Source: an uncultured Prevotella sp. (GTDB taxonomy: Bacteria; Bacteroidota; Bacteroidia; Bacteroidales; Bacteroidaceae). From it: a DNA stretch of 20,506 bases. A program made the position numbers and the translations under genes. Positions within the stretch are counted from its first letter, which is position 1. Each line of letters opens with the position of its first letter. This document shows positions 1 through 7,893 of this stretch, one piece after another. The notes beneath the pieces are model-generated. The model saw nothing but the letters and a program-made list of their open reading frames with translations, did no database searches and was not told where the DNA came from. The stretch lies in the NCBI RefSeq assembly GCF_900549175.1, contig NZ_URNN01000053.1:1-20506 (forward strand), written 5' to 3'.

Positions 1-33
1 CCAAAATTATTAATGCCAGAACACCCACTGTCC

Positions 34-1344
34 TCATATCTTCCCGGCAATCGTCCGGCGGTAAATCACCGTCTGCACCGCACCGCGCGAGGCGAGATAG
101 AGCGTCATGGCGAGCCACAGGGCATGGTTGCCGAGCGACGGACAGAGGCCGAAGAAGGTGGCGAAGAAGACTGCGGCGGATATGGCAAGTGACACGAGCA
201 TGCCCCGCGTGGCGGTGACACCGATGAAGATGCCGTCCCACACGAAGGCGGCCATGCTCGACAGCGGGATGACAAGCGCCCACGGAAAATAGCCTGACGA
301 GGCACTGATGACAGCCTCATCGTCGGTGAGCAGACGCAGGAACGGCGTTCCGCCAACGGCATAGGCGGCGGTAAAGGCCACGGCCATCAGCAGCCCCCAA
401 AGGAAAAGCCGCCTGACGGTGTCGCGGAAAGCCCCGCCGTTGCGCGCCCCGTAGTATCGTCCGCCGAGCGCCTCACCCGCATTGGCAAAGCCGTCCATGA
501 CGTAAGAGAAGAGCAGGAAGAGTTGCATCAGCACCGTGTTGACCGCAAGGATGACCGCCCCCTGACGTGCTCCGGCGGAAGTGAAATAGAGATTGACGGC
601 CACGAGGCAGAGCGTCCGCAGGAAGATGTCGCGGTTGACGGTGAAGAAACGGCCCAACTCGCTCCGCCGCAACACGCCGCGCCACACCATATAGCCCCCC
701 AACCTGCCATAATGGCGCAGCAGGAGCACGGCGGCCGCAGCCAGACCGGCATACTGGGCGATGACCGTGCCCATGGCCACGCCCTCTATCCGCAGTCCCA
801 ATCCGTAGACGAGCATGAGGCTCGCACAGATGTTGACCACGTTCTGCATGATGGATACGAACATCGGTATGCGGGTGTTCTGCATGCCGACGAACCATCC
901 CATCAGCCCGTAAAGTGCCAGTACGGCGGGCGCGCCCCAGATACAGACGGAGAAATACATGCGTGACAGCGGCTCAACATCGGCCGTAGGCCTCATCAGC
1001 CGCACCATAAGCCACTCCAGCGGCCACTGCATCACCATCAGCACCAGCGCCACCGCGAGGGCCACGGCCAGCGAACGCACGAGCAACTGCATGACGCCGG
1101 TAAGGTCGCGGCGGCCGAAAGCCTGCGATGTCATGCCACTCGTGCCCATGCGCAGGAAACCGAATATCCAGTAAATGAGGTTGAACGTCATCGAGCCCAC
1201 GGCTATGGCACCGATATATGCGGCGTCGCCAAGATGGCCCACGATGGCCACGTCGACGAGACCGAGCAGCGGCACGGTGATGTTCGACACTATAGAGGGA
1301 CCGGCGATGCGCAGTATGCGGCGGTCAAGTCGGGTTATTGTCAT
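34..1344 (-). CDS. MATE-family multidrug/toxin efflux transporter
   Basis: A polytopic inner-membrane protein of about 436 residues. It opens with LDRRILRIAGPSI followed by VDVAIVGHLG, the typical first-helix pattern of MATE transporters (DinF-like branch), and then shows roughly a dozen hydrophobic segments along its length. MATE proteins export drugs and toxic compounds, or sometimes metabolites, in exchange for Na+ or H+; the substrate cannot be read from the sequence. I chose the ATG at 1344 rather than the in-frame ATG at 1392 because the family begins right at this N-terminus and the upstream 16 residues look like translated leader. The start lies 77 bp downstream of the ATPase stop on the same strand, so co-transcription is possible but not required. 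The family assignment is firm; the start is moderately sure. Confidence 0.93.
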   Translation of the reverse strand: MTITRLDRRILRIAGPSIVSNITVPLLGLVDVAIVGHLGDAAYIGAIAVGSMTFNLIYWIFGFLRMGTSGMTSQAFGRRDLTGVMQLLVRSLAVALAVALVLMVMQWPLEWLMVRLMRPTADVEPLSRMYFSVCIWGAPAVLALYGLMGWFVGMQNTRIPMFVSIMQNVVNICASLMLVYGLGLRIEGVAMGTVIAQYAGLAAAAVLLLRHYGRLGGYMVWRGVLRRSELGRFFTVNRDIFLRTLCLVAVNLYFTSAGARQGAVILAVNTVLMQLFLLFSYVMDGFANAGEALGGRYYGARNGGAFRDTVRRLFLWGLLMAVAFTAAYAVGGTPFLRLLTDDEAVISASSGYFPWALVIPLSSMAAFVWDGIFIGVTATRGMLVSLAISAAVFFATFFGLCPSLGNHALWLAMTLYLASRGAVQTVIYRRTIAGKI

Positions 1345-1421
1345 AACTGTATGTAGGCCAATCTGTTGGTTCGTTTTAGATTTAACGCACATTAAGTAAG
1401 ATTATTTTGCGCCGTTCGTGA

Positions 1422-2882
1422 TTACCCAATACCCAATTCCTGCCGTTTTCTGTTTATGGTATTATGACCACAGATATAGGCATAGAGTGCCGACGGAATG
1501 AAATGGAGTGTTGCATGCTCCAGCCGCTTCGTTTCATATGTGCTGATGGACGTAACGATGGCAGACTCTATCCGGTTGGCATCGAGGAATGACAGAAGCG
1601 ACTTCAGGTCGGCGGTTTCCGTAATGTATCTGTCCGACCATTTGATTTCGACACACCAGTTTGGTTTCTGCCGCGCAATGTCCAGCCCAACCATGTCCAC
1701 TTCACCCTTGCTCCGCCCCTCCTTCCAGTTGGCATAATAGACATCGGTGTTGTTGCGCTGCACCCATTGGGCGAATATTGCGGTCTCAACCATATTGCCC
1801 ATCATGTTGTCATTGAATGTCAGCGGCGAGAACAGGGCACACCTCAGTGCCGGATTGGTGATATATATCTTGAATGTCGTCACGCGCTGCATCCTCCGGG
1901 CATTCACGTCAATACGGTTTATGACCTTTATCAGGAAGGCGGCTTCAAGATATTCGATGTATTTTTTCACCGTATCTTTCTTTATACCCGACTCTTTTGA
2001 AAGGTCTTCGTATGAAAACTCACTTCCCGAACGGAAGACGATATGGACGAAGAACCGGTAAAGTTCCTGGGTGTCATGTATTCCGTAGAGTGACGGCAGG
2101 TCGCGCAGCAGCACCTTGTCGACGATGTCGTGACGGATGAACTGTCCCGGATTTCTTCTCATGCTCTCCGAAAAGACTATCTCCGGATAACCGCCATAGT
2201 TTATGTAGTTGAGAAAATGCTGGTTCAGGACCTGTATGTCCACTGTGTCAAACCCGTCGACGGTAGTGTTCTCCCATACGAAAGTCTTGGGCACGATGAG
2301 GTTTTCGTAACCTAACAGATGGATATATTCGTTGAAGGTGAGCGGGGGAAGCATGAAGTCGGAGAAGCGGCCGGCACCGCTTTCCTGACTCTTCATCTTC
2401 AGGGCGGCACTGGCTGAACCTGACGCCACAAACTTCACGTTGCGATAACTGTCGATGAGCGACTTCAGATGCTGCTCCCAGTTCTTCAGATATTGTATCT
2501 CGTCGTAGATGACAACATATTCTCCGTCCATGTCCGGCCGGCTCATAGCCTCGCGTGCCATGGCGAACAGCATCTCAAGAGAAATGTTATTGTATATCGG
2601 AGTGTCGATGGACAGATAAATAATCTTCCGTGCACTTGCCCCCTCTTTTATCAGCCGGTCTATCGTATGGTAAAGCATGACCGTCTTACCGACGCGCCGC
2701 GGCCCCATGAGTATCACTCCACGCTTTATGTCGCGCTGCGTTACCATCGTGTAGAAAGTGTCAAGATAAAGCCTCCGTGGCAGAGCCATATAGTCTGCCG
2801 GAATCGTGTCGGTTGTCCACCATGGATTGTCGTATTTCATGCGGAGCAATACCTGTTCTTTCAAAAGAGCATCTATTTCCAT
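1422..2882 (-). CDS. AAA family ATPase with C-terminal DUF4143 domain
   Basis: A soluble protein of 486 residues. The N-terminal half is a P-loop ATPase: Walker A GPRRVGKT at residues 60-67, Walker B with D127-E128 in VVIYDEIQ, and a sensor-like VASGSAS at about 152-158. A winged-helix-like segment follows (about 285-320). The C-terminal third is DUF4143, with E366, D396 (GEVDMV) and E412/K414 (VEIKW) spaced like the residues of a PD-(D/E)XK nuclease fold. This family is abundant and often multicopy in Bacteroidota, and its cellular role is not established. The gene is preceded by a -7 promoter box and a perfect inverted repeat reaching the presumed -33 region, which suggests autoregulation. 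Family assignment is sure; function is unknown. Confidence 0.92.
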   Translation of the reverse strand: MEIDALLKEQVLLRMKYDNPWWTTDTIPADYMALPRRLYLDTFYTMVTQRDIKRGVILMGPRRVGKTVMLYHTIDRLIKEGASARKIIYLSIDTPIYNNISLEMLFAMAREAMSRPDMDGEYVVIYDEIQYLKNWEQHLKSLIDSYRNVKFVASGSASAALKMKSQESGAGRFSDFMLPPLTFNEYIHLLGYENLIVPKTFVWENTTVDGFDTVDIQVLNQHFLNYINYGGYPEIVFSESMRRNPGQFIRHDIVDKVLLRDLPSLYGIHDTQELYRFFVHIVFRSGSEFSYEDLSKESGIKKDTVKKYIEYLEAAFLIKVINRIDVNARRMQRVTTFKIYITNPALRCALFSPLTFNDNMMGNMVETAIFAQWVQRNNTDVYYANWKEGRSKGEVDMVGLDIARQKPNWCVEIKWSDRYITETADLKSLLSFLDANRIESAIVTSISTYETKRLEHATLHFIPSALYAYICGHNTINRKRQELGIG

Positions 2883-2905
2883 AATCGTAACATGTTATTC
2901 TGCCG

Positions 2906-2913
2906 CAAAGATA
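2906..2913 (-). promoter_or_regulatory. Bacteroidota-type -7 promoter box for the ATPase gene
   Basis: The minus strand reads TATCTTTG, a full match to TAnnTTTG, 23 bp upstream of the ATPase ATG. A TTTG at 2937-2940 (minus strand) could be the -33 element, but the 23-bp spacing is slightly longer than the usual 19-21. That element falls inside the left arm of the inverted repeat at 2929-2995. Confidence 0.55.
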
Positions 2914-2928
2914 CGACAAAAATCCCAC

Positions 2929-2995
2929 TAAAATGACAAAAACGTAAAAATAAGCATATCCGTAAGGGGCTTATTTTTACGTTTTTGTCATTTTA
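2929..2995. repeat. Perfect 27-bp inverted repeat with 13-nt spacer
   Basis: Positions 2929-2955 are the exact reverse complement of 2969-2995 (27 of 27), separated by 13 nt. The arms are A+T-rich, with the core ATGACAAAAACGTAAAAATA. The element sits between the converging signals of two same-strand genes: 3' of the GH43 gene and just upstream of the ATPase gene. It could be an operator for the ATPase gene, a terminator stem for the GH43 transcript, or a remnant of a small mobile element. The sequence alone does not decide between these. Confidence 0.85.
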
Positions 2996-3024
2996 AGAGG
3001 ATTTCGGCACTGCGAAACCTCTTA
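2994..3024 (-). terminator. Stem-loop downstream of the GH43 gene, possible terminator
   Basis: TAAGAGG (2994-3000) pairs with CCTCTTA (3018-3024), and TTTCG (3002-3006) pairs with CGAAA (3013-3017). Together they give a 12-bp stem with one bulged A and a 6-nt loop. It lies 31-62 nt beyond the GH43 stop codon in the direction of transcription. There is no long U-tract, so the terminator call is tentative, although the AT-rich 27-bp stem follows at once. Confidence 0.5.
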
Positions 3025-3055
3025 TTGTTACACCGAAGACCATCGTCCGAAACCG

Positions 3056-5497
3056 TTACGGCCTGCCTGTTTTCCAGAACCGTTCAAGACGGTCGGCCTC
3101 CTCTGCGGTGATGTGCACCACGGCACCATGCTTGGGCGAAGAGAAGTTGGTTGCCTTCATCCTGCCCTCATTGAAACGGCCTATGGGCGTGAAAGTCTCG
3201 AAGTCGGAGGTCTCCACGAAACCGAAATTATGCTTCTTCAAACCATAGCAATCGTACATCAGCACCCAACGGTTCTCGCCGATGCGCTTCCATACGGTGG
3301 GAGCCTCGCAGGCATTTGGCTCCGGGTCTATCCATTTGGGCGAAAAGGCAAAGCCCCTGTTTATATCGCGCGATACGGCCTGCTTTATTCCGGGAGTGCC
3401 CTCATGAGCCACGTAAAACAGCCGGTAGGTGTCGCCCACACGGGTTATGTCGCCGTCGATGGCGGTAGTTGTCTTGTCAGGGTACTCAAACAGAAGCGCC
3501 GGACGTGACTCCAACCTGTTGAAGTCGTCGTTGACATAAGCATAGTAAAGGCGGTTGGGCTCGTTGCCGAACCTCATCGTGAAATATATCATCAGCTTGC
3601 CCGCAGCCTCGTCATATATCGTCTCGGGCGCCCACACGCAACCCACATCACCGTATTCACGGGATATCTCGTCGAAATGAACATTCGCCCGGGTCCAGTT
3701 GACAAGGTCAAACGACTTCATCAGAACCAGTCCGCGATTGTTTCCCCATCCGTATTTACCACCGTCGCGTTCCCACTCCGTATCACGGTAACCGGCTTTC
3801 TGTGCAAAGATGTGCAGGTCGGTCATGGCGAGATAGAAAGCCCCGTCCGGACCGCGGTAGATATGCGGGTCGCGGATGCCCCGCTGGTCGGCTATCGTAT
3901 CACCGGCAATTACCGGCCGCCCGCCGTTAAGGGCCGTAAACGTATATCCGTCGCGGCTGACAGCCATGTGCAGGCCGTGGGTATCGTCGTGGTGGAACAC
4001 CATCAGATAAGCCGACATGTCCTTTTCCGACGGTACGCCATCGGCATACGTAAAGTCGTGGAATGTGGAATACCCCTTGCCCGACACAGACAATGCCGGC
4101 CTCAAGGCATAGAATCCCCCATAATTGTTATGATGGTATTGCGATACATCGATGCCGTCGGCCACCGTCTGCCAGGCCTTGCCGTCGGCACTGACACTGA
4201 CAACGAGCGTGTTTGCCCGGTTGTGCAGGCGGATGAAGAGATGGCGCCCCAGTTTTCCTGCCGCCACAACCCTCTTATCTGCAGGCGACGAATAGACAAA
4301 GAGATGCTTGCCGTCGGATGTGAGTCCGGCAAAAGCCTTGTCACTATAATACAGCAACAAACCAGCCGTACTGCCCTTACCTACGGTCACCTCCGTCTGA
4401 ACCGTATAGTTCTTGTGCCAGGCCGTGGTGAGGAGCAGGCGGCTGTCGGCCGGTGTCGTCCCTTTCGCCCTTACCTTCACGGCTCCATCGCCAAAGGTCA
4501 GCGCCCCGTTGCCTTTCTCGCCCCACAAAGTCCACTGCAGCCCGAGAGCATCGCCGTCGAAACTGTCAGACAGCGACATGCCGTTGGCCGCAGGAGTCTT
4601 CTCCTTCGGGAACGAAGCCTCCGGCAATGCCCTGAACCAACCGTCGGATGTCCATGCCACCGGCTCGATGAGCGTGCTACGGCCAAGCGTATGGTAGCCG
4701 TTGAGATAGGCATGATAAACAATCCACCAGTTGCCGTCGGCATCGTCCACGAGCGTTCCGTGTCCTTTCGACCACCAGTTGTCATCGGCCGTATATGTGT
4801 GCACAATAGGGTTGTAAGGCGAGTTTTCCCACGGGCCGTCGATGGAGCGCGAACGTGCCGACACCACCATATGGCTCGTGGCCGGCCCGGCCGTACCGCC
4901 CTGTGCCGATGTCAGATAATAGTAACCGTCATGATATGTCAGTTTGGGAGATTCAAGATACATGCCTTCCGTCTTCCAGTATTTGGGATATTCCCAGCCC
5001 TTGTAGACAGTCTTTTTCTCACCTACCGTGGCAAGACCGTCGGGAGTGAGGGCTATCACCTCGCCATTGTTGACAAACAGATAACGGTTGCCGTCCCTGT
5101 CGGCCACGTGTCCCGGGTCTATGCCCCGCAGTCTGAGGTCGACAGGCTTGCTCCACGGCCCGCGGATGTCATCGGCCCATGTCACCCAGTTGGTGCCGGC
5201 CGACGGGAAATAGATGTAGTAACGGCCGCCATATTTCACAAGGTCGGGAGCCATAGCCGAACCCTTGTATTCCGGAACGGCACGGCACACCGGTTCCCAA
5301 TTCCGCAAATCGCGCGAATGCCAAATCAAGAATCCCGGAGCATAATGAAACGGGGAGTGTGTCATGTAATAGTCATCGCCGTCGCGCAAAATCGTCGGGT
5401 CGGGATAGTCGCCGGAAAGAAGCACTTTCGGAAACGTCTCGGCACCGACCGTCAGCGAGACCATCAGGAACACGAAAGAAAGAAATAACCTGTTCAT
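3056..5497 (-). CDS. Secreted two-domain GH43 glycoside hydrolase (xylosidase/arabinosidase type)
   Basis: About 813 residues with a signal peptide (MNRLFLSFVFLMVSLTVGA, cut before E20). Two GH43 five-bladed propellers are fused. The first (about 22-300) has catalytic base D33 in YPDPTI, a modulating Asp at D127 (GIDPGH) and acid E182 (LESPKL). A beta-sandwich resembling the GH43 C-terminal lectin-like domain follows (about 308-490). The second propeller (about 495-790) has base D543 (IRDPH), WAPE at 622-625, D681/D683 and acid E731 (CEAPTV). Both active sites look complete. Such enzymes remove xylose or arabinose from plant hemicellulose and arabinan in the periplasm or at the cell surface. 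The ATG at 5497 was chosen because the signal peptide follows it; the further-upstream in-frame codon is only TTG. No SusC/SusD pair is visible nearby, so this is not an obvious polysaccharide utilisation locus. The exact substrate is not predictable. Confidence 0.93.
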   Translation of the reverse strand: MNRLFLSFVFLMVSLTVGAETFPKVLLSGDYPDPTILRDGDDYYMTHSPFHYAPGFLIWHSRDLRNWEPVCRAVPEYKGSAMAPDLVKYGGRYYIYFPSAGTNWVTWADDIRGPWSKPVDLRLRGIDPGHVADRDGNRYLFVNNGEVIALTPDGLATVGEKKTVYKGWEYPKYWKTEGMYLESPKLTYHDGYYYLTSAQGGTAGPATSHMVVSARSRSIDGPWENSPYNPIVHTYTADDNWWSKGHGTLVDDADGNWWIVYHAYLNGYHTLGRSTLIEPVAWTSDGWFRALPEASFPKEKTPAANGMSLSDSFDGDALGLQWTLWGEKGNGALTFGDGAVKVRAKGTTPADSRLLLTTAWHKNYTVQTEVTVGKGSTAGLLLYYSDKAFAGLTSDGKHLFVYSSPADKRVVAAGKLGRHLFIRLHNRANTLVVSVSADGKAWQTVADGIDVSQYHHNNYGGFYALRPALSVSGKGYSTFHDFTYADGVPSEKDMSAYLMVFHHDDTHGLHMAVSRDGYTFTALNGGRPVIAGDTIADQRGIRDPHIYRGPDGAFYLAMTDLHIFAQKAGYRDTEWERDGGKYGWGNNRGLVLMKSFDLVNWTRANVHFDEISREYGDVGCVWAPETIYDEAAGKLMIYFTMRFGNEPNRLYYAYVNDDFNRLESRPALLFEYPDKTTTAIDGDITRVGDTYRLFYVAHEGTPGIKQAVSRDINRGFAFSPKWIDPEPNACEAPTVWKRIGENRWVLMYDCYGLKKHNFGFVETSDFETFTPIGRFNEGRMKATNFSSPKHGAVVHITAEEADRLERFWKTGRP

Positions 5498-5601
5498 TGT
5501 CTTATACTTAGATTTTATATGTAACGATATTTGTAACAACCGTCTGCATCACCACGGTGCTATATCCCTTGTCTTTATATAATACGGTTCATACCGTCGG
5601 T

Positions 5602-7764
5602 TTACTTGCCACTATGCCCGTCAACCTCCGACCACTTGGGCGGCGCGACCCCGAGCAGATTTTTCACGAAAAAGTCGAACCGCTTGTGCTCGCCATACCG
5701 CTCACCCATAGTATGACCGGCACCGGGCAGAACGACAAGTTCAAAATCTTTGTTGGCGCGGATGAGCGCATCGGCCACCTGATATGTGCTTGCAGGGTCT
5801 ACGTTATCGTCAAGCTCGCCCACCACAAGCATCAGCGCCCCCGTAAGCCGGTGGGCGTTATGCACATTGCTGCACTCCACGTAAGAACTGTCTACGGGCC
5901 ACCCCATCCACTGTTCGTTCCACCATATCTTGTCCATGCGGTTGTCGTGACAGCCGCACGACGAATAGGCCGCCTTGTAAAAGTCGCCGTGCAGGAGCAC
6001 CGCCGTTGTGCTCTCCTGACCGCCTGCCGAAGCGCCGAAGATGCCCACGCGCGTGGTGTCCATATACGGATAGCGGCGTGCGGCGGCCTCTATCCATGCG
6101 CGGCGGTCGGGGAAACCGGCATCTTTCAGGTTCTTGTAACAAACGTCTTCAAACTTCTTGCCACGCCACGACGTGCCCATACCGTCCATCTGCACCACGA
6201 TGAAGCCGAGTTCGGCCAGTGCCGTCATGTTCCAGTCATAGGGGATAAAGTCTTTCGGAGTGTAGGCGTTGCCCGGTCCGGCATAGATGTATTCGATGAC
6301 GGGATATGTCCGCGACGGGTCAAAATTGGTGGGACGGCGGATGATGCCCCATATATCGGTCTTGCCGTCACGTCCCTTGGCCGTGAACACTTCCGGGGCG
6401 CGCCAGCCGTCGGCCGTGATGGCCGTGATGTCGGCCGTTTCGAGCGTACGGACAAGACGGCCGCCGGTGGTGCGAAGTTCTGTCACGGGCGCACTGTCGG
6501 CAGTGGAATAAGTATCTATCAGATAACGGAAATCTGACGAGAAGCGGGCCTGATGGTTGCCTGCCGCCGGAGTGAGGCAGGTCATGCCGCGGCCGTCGGT
6601 GCCTATGCGGTAGTAACGGACAAGATACGGGTCCTCGCCCTTGTTCACTCCCGAGGCGGCGAAATATATCAGTCCGGCCTGTTCGTCGACACGCACCACC
6701 TCGCGCACACACCATTCGCCGCGCGTTATCTGCCTTATCACCTTCCCCTCCGACATGTCGTAGAGGTAGAGATGGTTCCAGTTGTCGCGCTCGCTCATCC
6801 ATATCATCCGGCTGCCGTCGCTGTAGTCGTGGCGGAAATAGCGGGTATAGTTGACAAACGTCTCCGAGCGCTCCTCCACCACCGTGCGCATACGGCCCGT
6901 AACGGCATCCATAGCCAATATGCTCACCAGCTTGTGGCCGCGGCGGTTGTACTCCATCGTCACCTCGCGGCTGTCGGGCTGCCACCGGAAATTGCCGAGA
7001 TCGTACTGATTGCCGCACACTGTCATGTCGGCCTCTACACGAGTGCCCGTGCGCGTATCGAAGATTACGGGCGTATGTTGCGGCAGACGGTCGCCGGGCT
7101 TGGCATACTCCTGCTTGTGAAGTATAGGCTGGAGCTGGTCGCGCGGCGATGACTCCACGTAATAGACATAGCGCTTCGGCACCGGCTGACGGCGGCACAC
7201 GAGAATATAACGCGAGTCCGGCGACCAATAGATGCGGTTTGAGTAATAGTCGCCGGGCGAGCCGTCCTGACTGAGCACGTGCTTCACCGTATACGGCTTG
7301 CCCACTTCATGCAGCACTACGTTGTATCCTTCGATGTACGCCTCGGTCCTGCCGTCGGGTGACAGCACGGGGCGGGGCGTGTCTTCTTCGTCCACCTCCA
7401 TCCAATGCGGCTTGTGCCGGCGGCCGAACTGAGGTTTGCCGGCCGGGCGCGGCTTTCTGCCTATCACACTGTCGCGCTCTTGTTCGGTGGAATAAACCGT
7501 CTGTGTGCCGTCATCCGCATTGCCCACCACATAGCGGCGGCCCTCCGGGGTTTCTATATAATAATGGTACGTGGATGTAGTGTCTTTCCACTCCACACCG
7601 TGCGCCCAATGCCACACCCGCGCACTGCCGAACTTCTCGCTCAGGCTGTACGCCCTGCGATAGTCTTCAACCGTGCCCTGTGCGTGTGTCAGTCGGGACA
7701 TTCCACATAATACTATAAGGCATGATACGGCGAAAGCGAATTGTCTGTTGATATAATTTGTCAT
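5602..7764 (-). CDS. Secreted S9 family (dipeptidyl-peptidase IV-like) serine peptidase
   Basis: About 720 residues. The N-terminus has a signal-peptide-like hydrophobic stretch (FAFAVSCLIVLCGMS), then a DPP-IV-type beta-propeller (about 80-460), then an alpha/beta-hydrolase domain. Numbering from the upstream TTG at 7770, the nucleophile is S581 in GASAGG, the Asp is in GELDDNVDP (654/655) and the His is H686 in GAGHTMGE, so the triad is intact. The nucleophile elbow is GASAGG rather than the GWSYGG usual in DPP-IV. These enzymes release dipeptides, often after proline, in the periplasm and support peptide nutrition. The ATG at 7764 is preferred over the TTG two codons earlier. A -7 box lies 20 bp upstream. 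The GH43 gene starts 104 bp downstream on the same strand. Confidence 0.93.
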   Translation of the reverse strand: MTNYINRQFAFAVSCLIVLCGMSRLTHAQGTVEDYRRAYSLSEKFGSARVWHWAHGVEWKDTTSTYHYYIETPEGRRYVVGNADDGTQTVYSTEQERDSVIGRKPRPAGKPQFGRRHKPHWMEVDEEDTPRPVLSPDGRTEAYIEGYNVVLHEVGKPYTVKHVLSQDGSPGDYYSNRIYWSPDSRYILVCRRQPVPKRYVYYVESSPRDQLQPILHKQEYAKPGDRLPQHTPVIFDTRTGTRVEADMTVCGNQYDLGNFRWQPDSREVTMEYNRRGHKLVSILAMDAVTGRMRTVVEERSETFVNYTRYFRHDYSDGSRMIWMSERDNWNHLYLYDMSEGKVIRQITRGEWCVREVVRVDEQAGLIYFAASGVNKGEDPYLVRYYRIGTDGRGMTCLTPAAGNHQARFSSDFRYLIDTYSTADSAPVTELRTTGGRLVRTLETADITAITADGWRAPEVFTAKGRDGKTDIWGIIRRPTNFDPSRTYPVIEYIYAGPGNAYTPKDFIPYDWNMTALAELGFIVVQMDGMGTSWRGKKFEDVCYKNLKDAGFPDRRAWIEAAARRYPYMDTTRVGIFGASAGGQESTTAVLLHGDFYKAAYSSCGCHDNRMDKIWWNEQWMGWPVDSSYVECSNVHNAHRLTGALMLVVGELDDNVDPASTYQVADALIRANKDFELVVLPGAGHTMGERYGEHKRFDFFVKNLLGVAPPKWSEVDGHSGK

Positions 7765-7784
7765 ATCCAATACTTTATTTACTG

Positions 7785-7792
7785 CAAAAATA
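7785..7792 (-). promoter_or_regulatory. -7 promoter box for the S9 peptidase gene
   Basis: The minus strand reads TATTTTTG, a full match to the Bacteroidota TAnnTTTG box, 20 bp upstream of the peptidase ATG. No clear -33 TTTG is seen at the usual spacing. The same ~129-bp spacer must also drive the divergent thioredoxin operon; the nearest plus-strand candidate is TACTTTTA at 7837-7844, one mismatch from consensus and weak. Confidence 0.5.
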
Positions 7793-7893
7793 CATTAATT
7801 TTTCGTCTTGCATGACATAATCTCCGAAAAAGAATGTACTTTTACAATTCGAACATATCAATTATGCTCACTTACCCAAATAAAGCAACAGCA

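Noticed and set aside
3677..5488. A 603-codon plus-strand open frame opposite the GH43 gene
   Set aside because: It is the antisense shadow of a GC-rich coding region. The minus strand encodes a clear signal peptide and two intact GH43 domains, while the plus frame has no recognisable domain.
5584..5597. Small hairpin ACGGT/ACCGT after the S9 peptidase stop as a terminator
   Set aside because: Only a 5-bp stem with no following U-tract; too weak to annotate.
5557..7152. Long plus-strand frames opposite the S9 peptidase gene
   Set aside because: Antisense shadows in GC-rich sequence; no domain pattern, and the minus strand carries a full peptidase with its catalytic triad.
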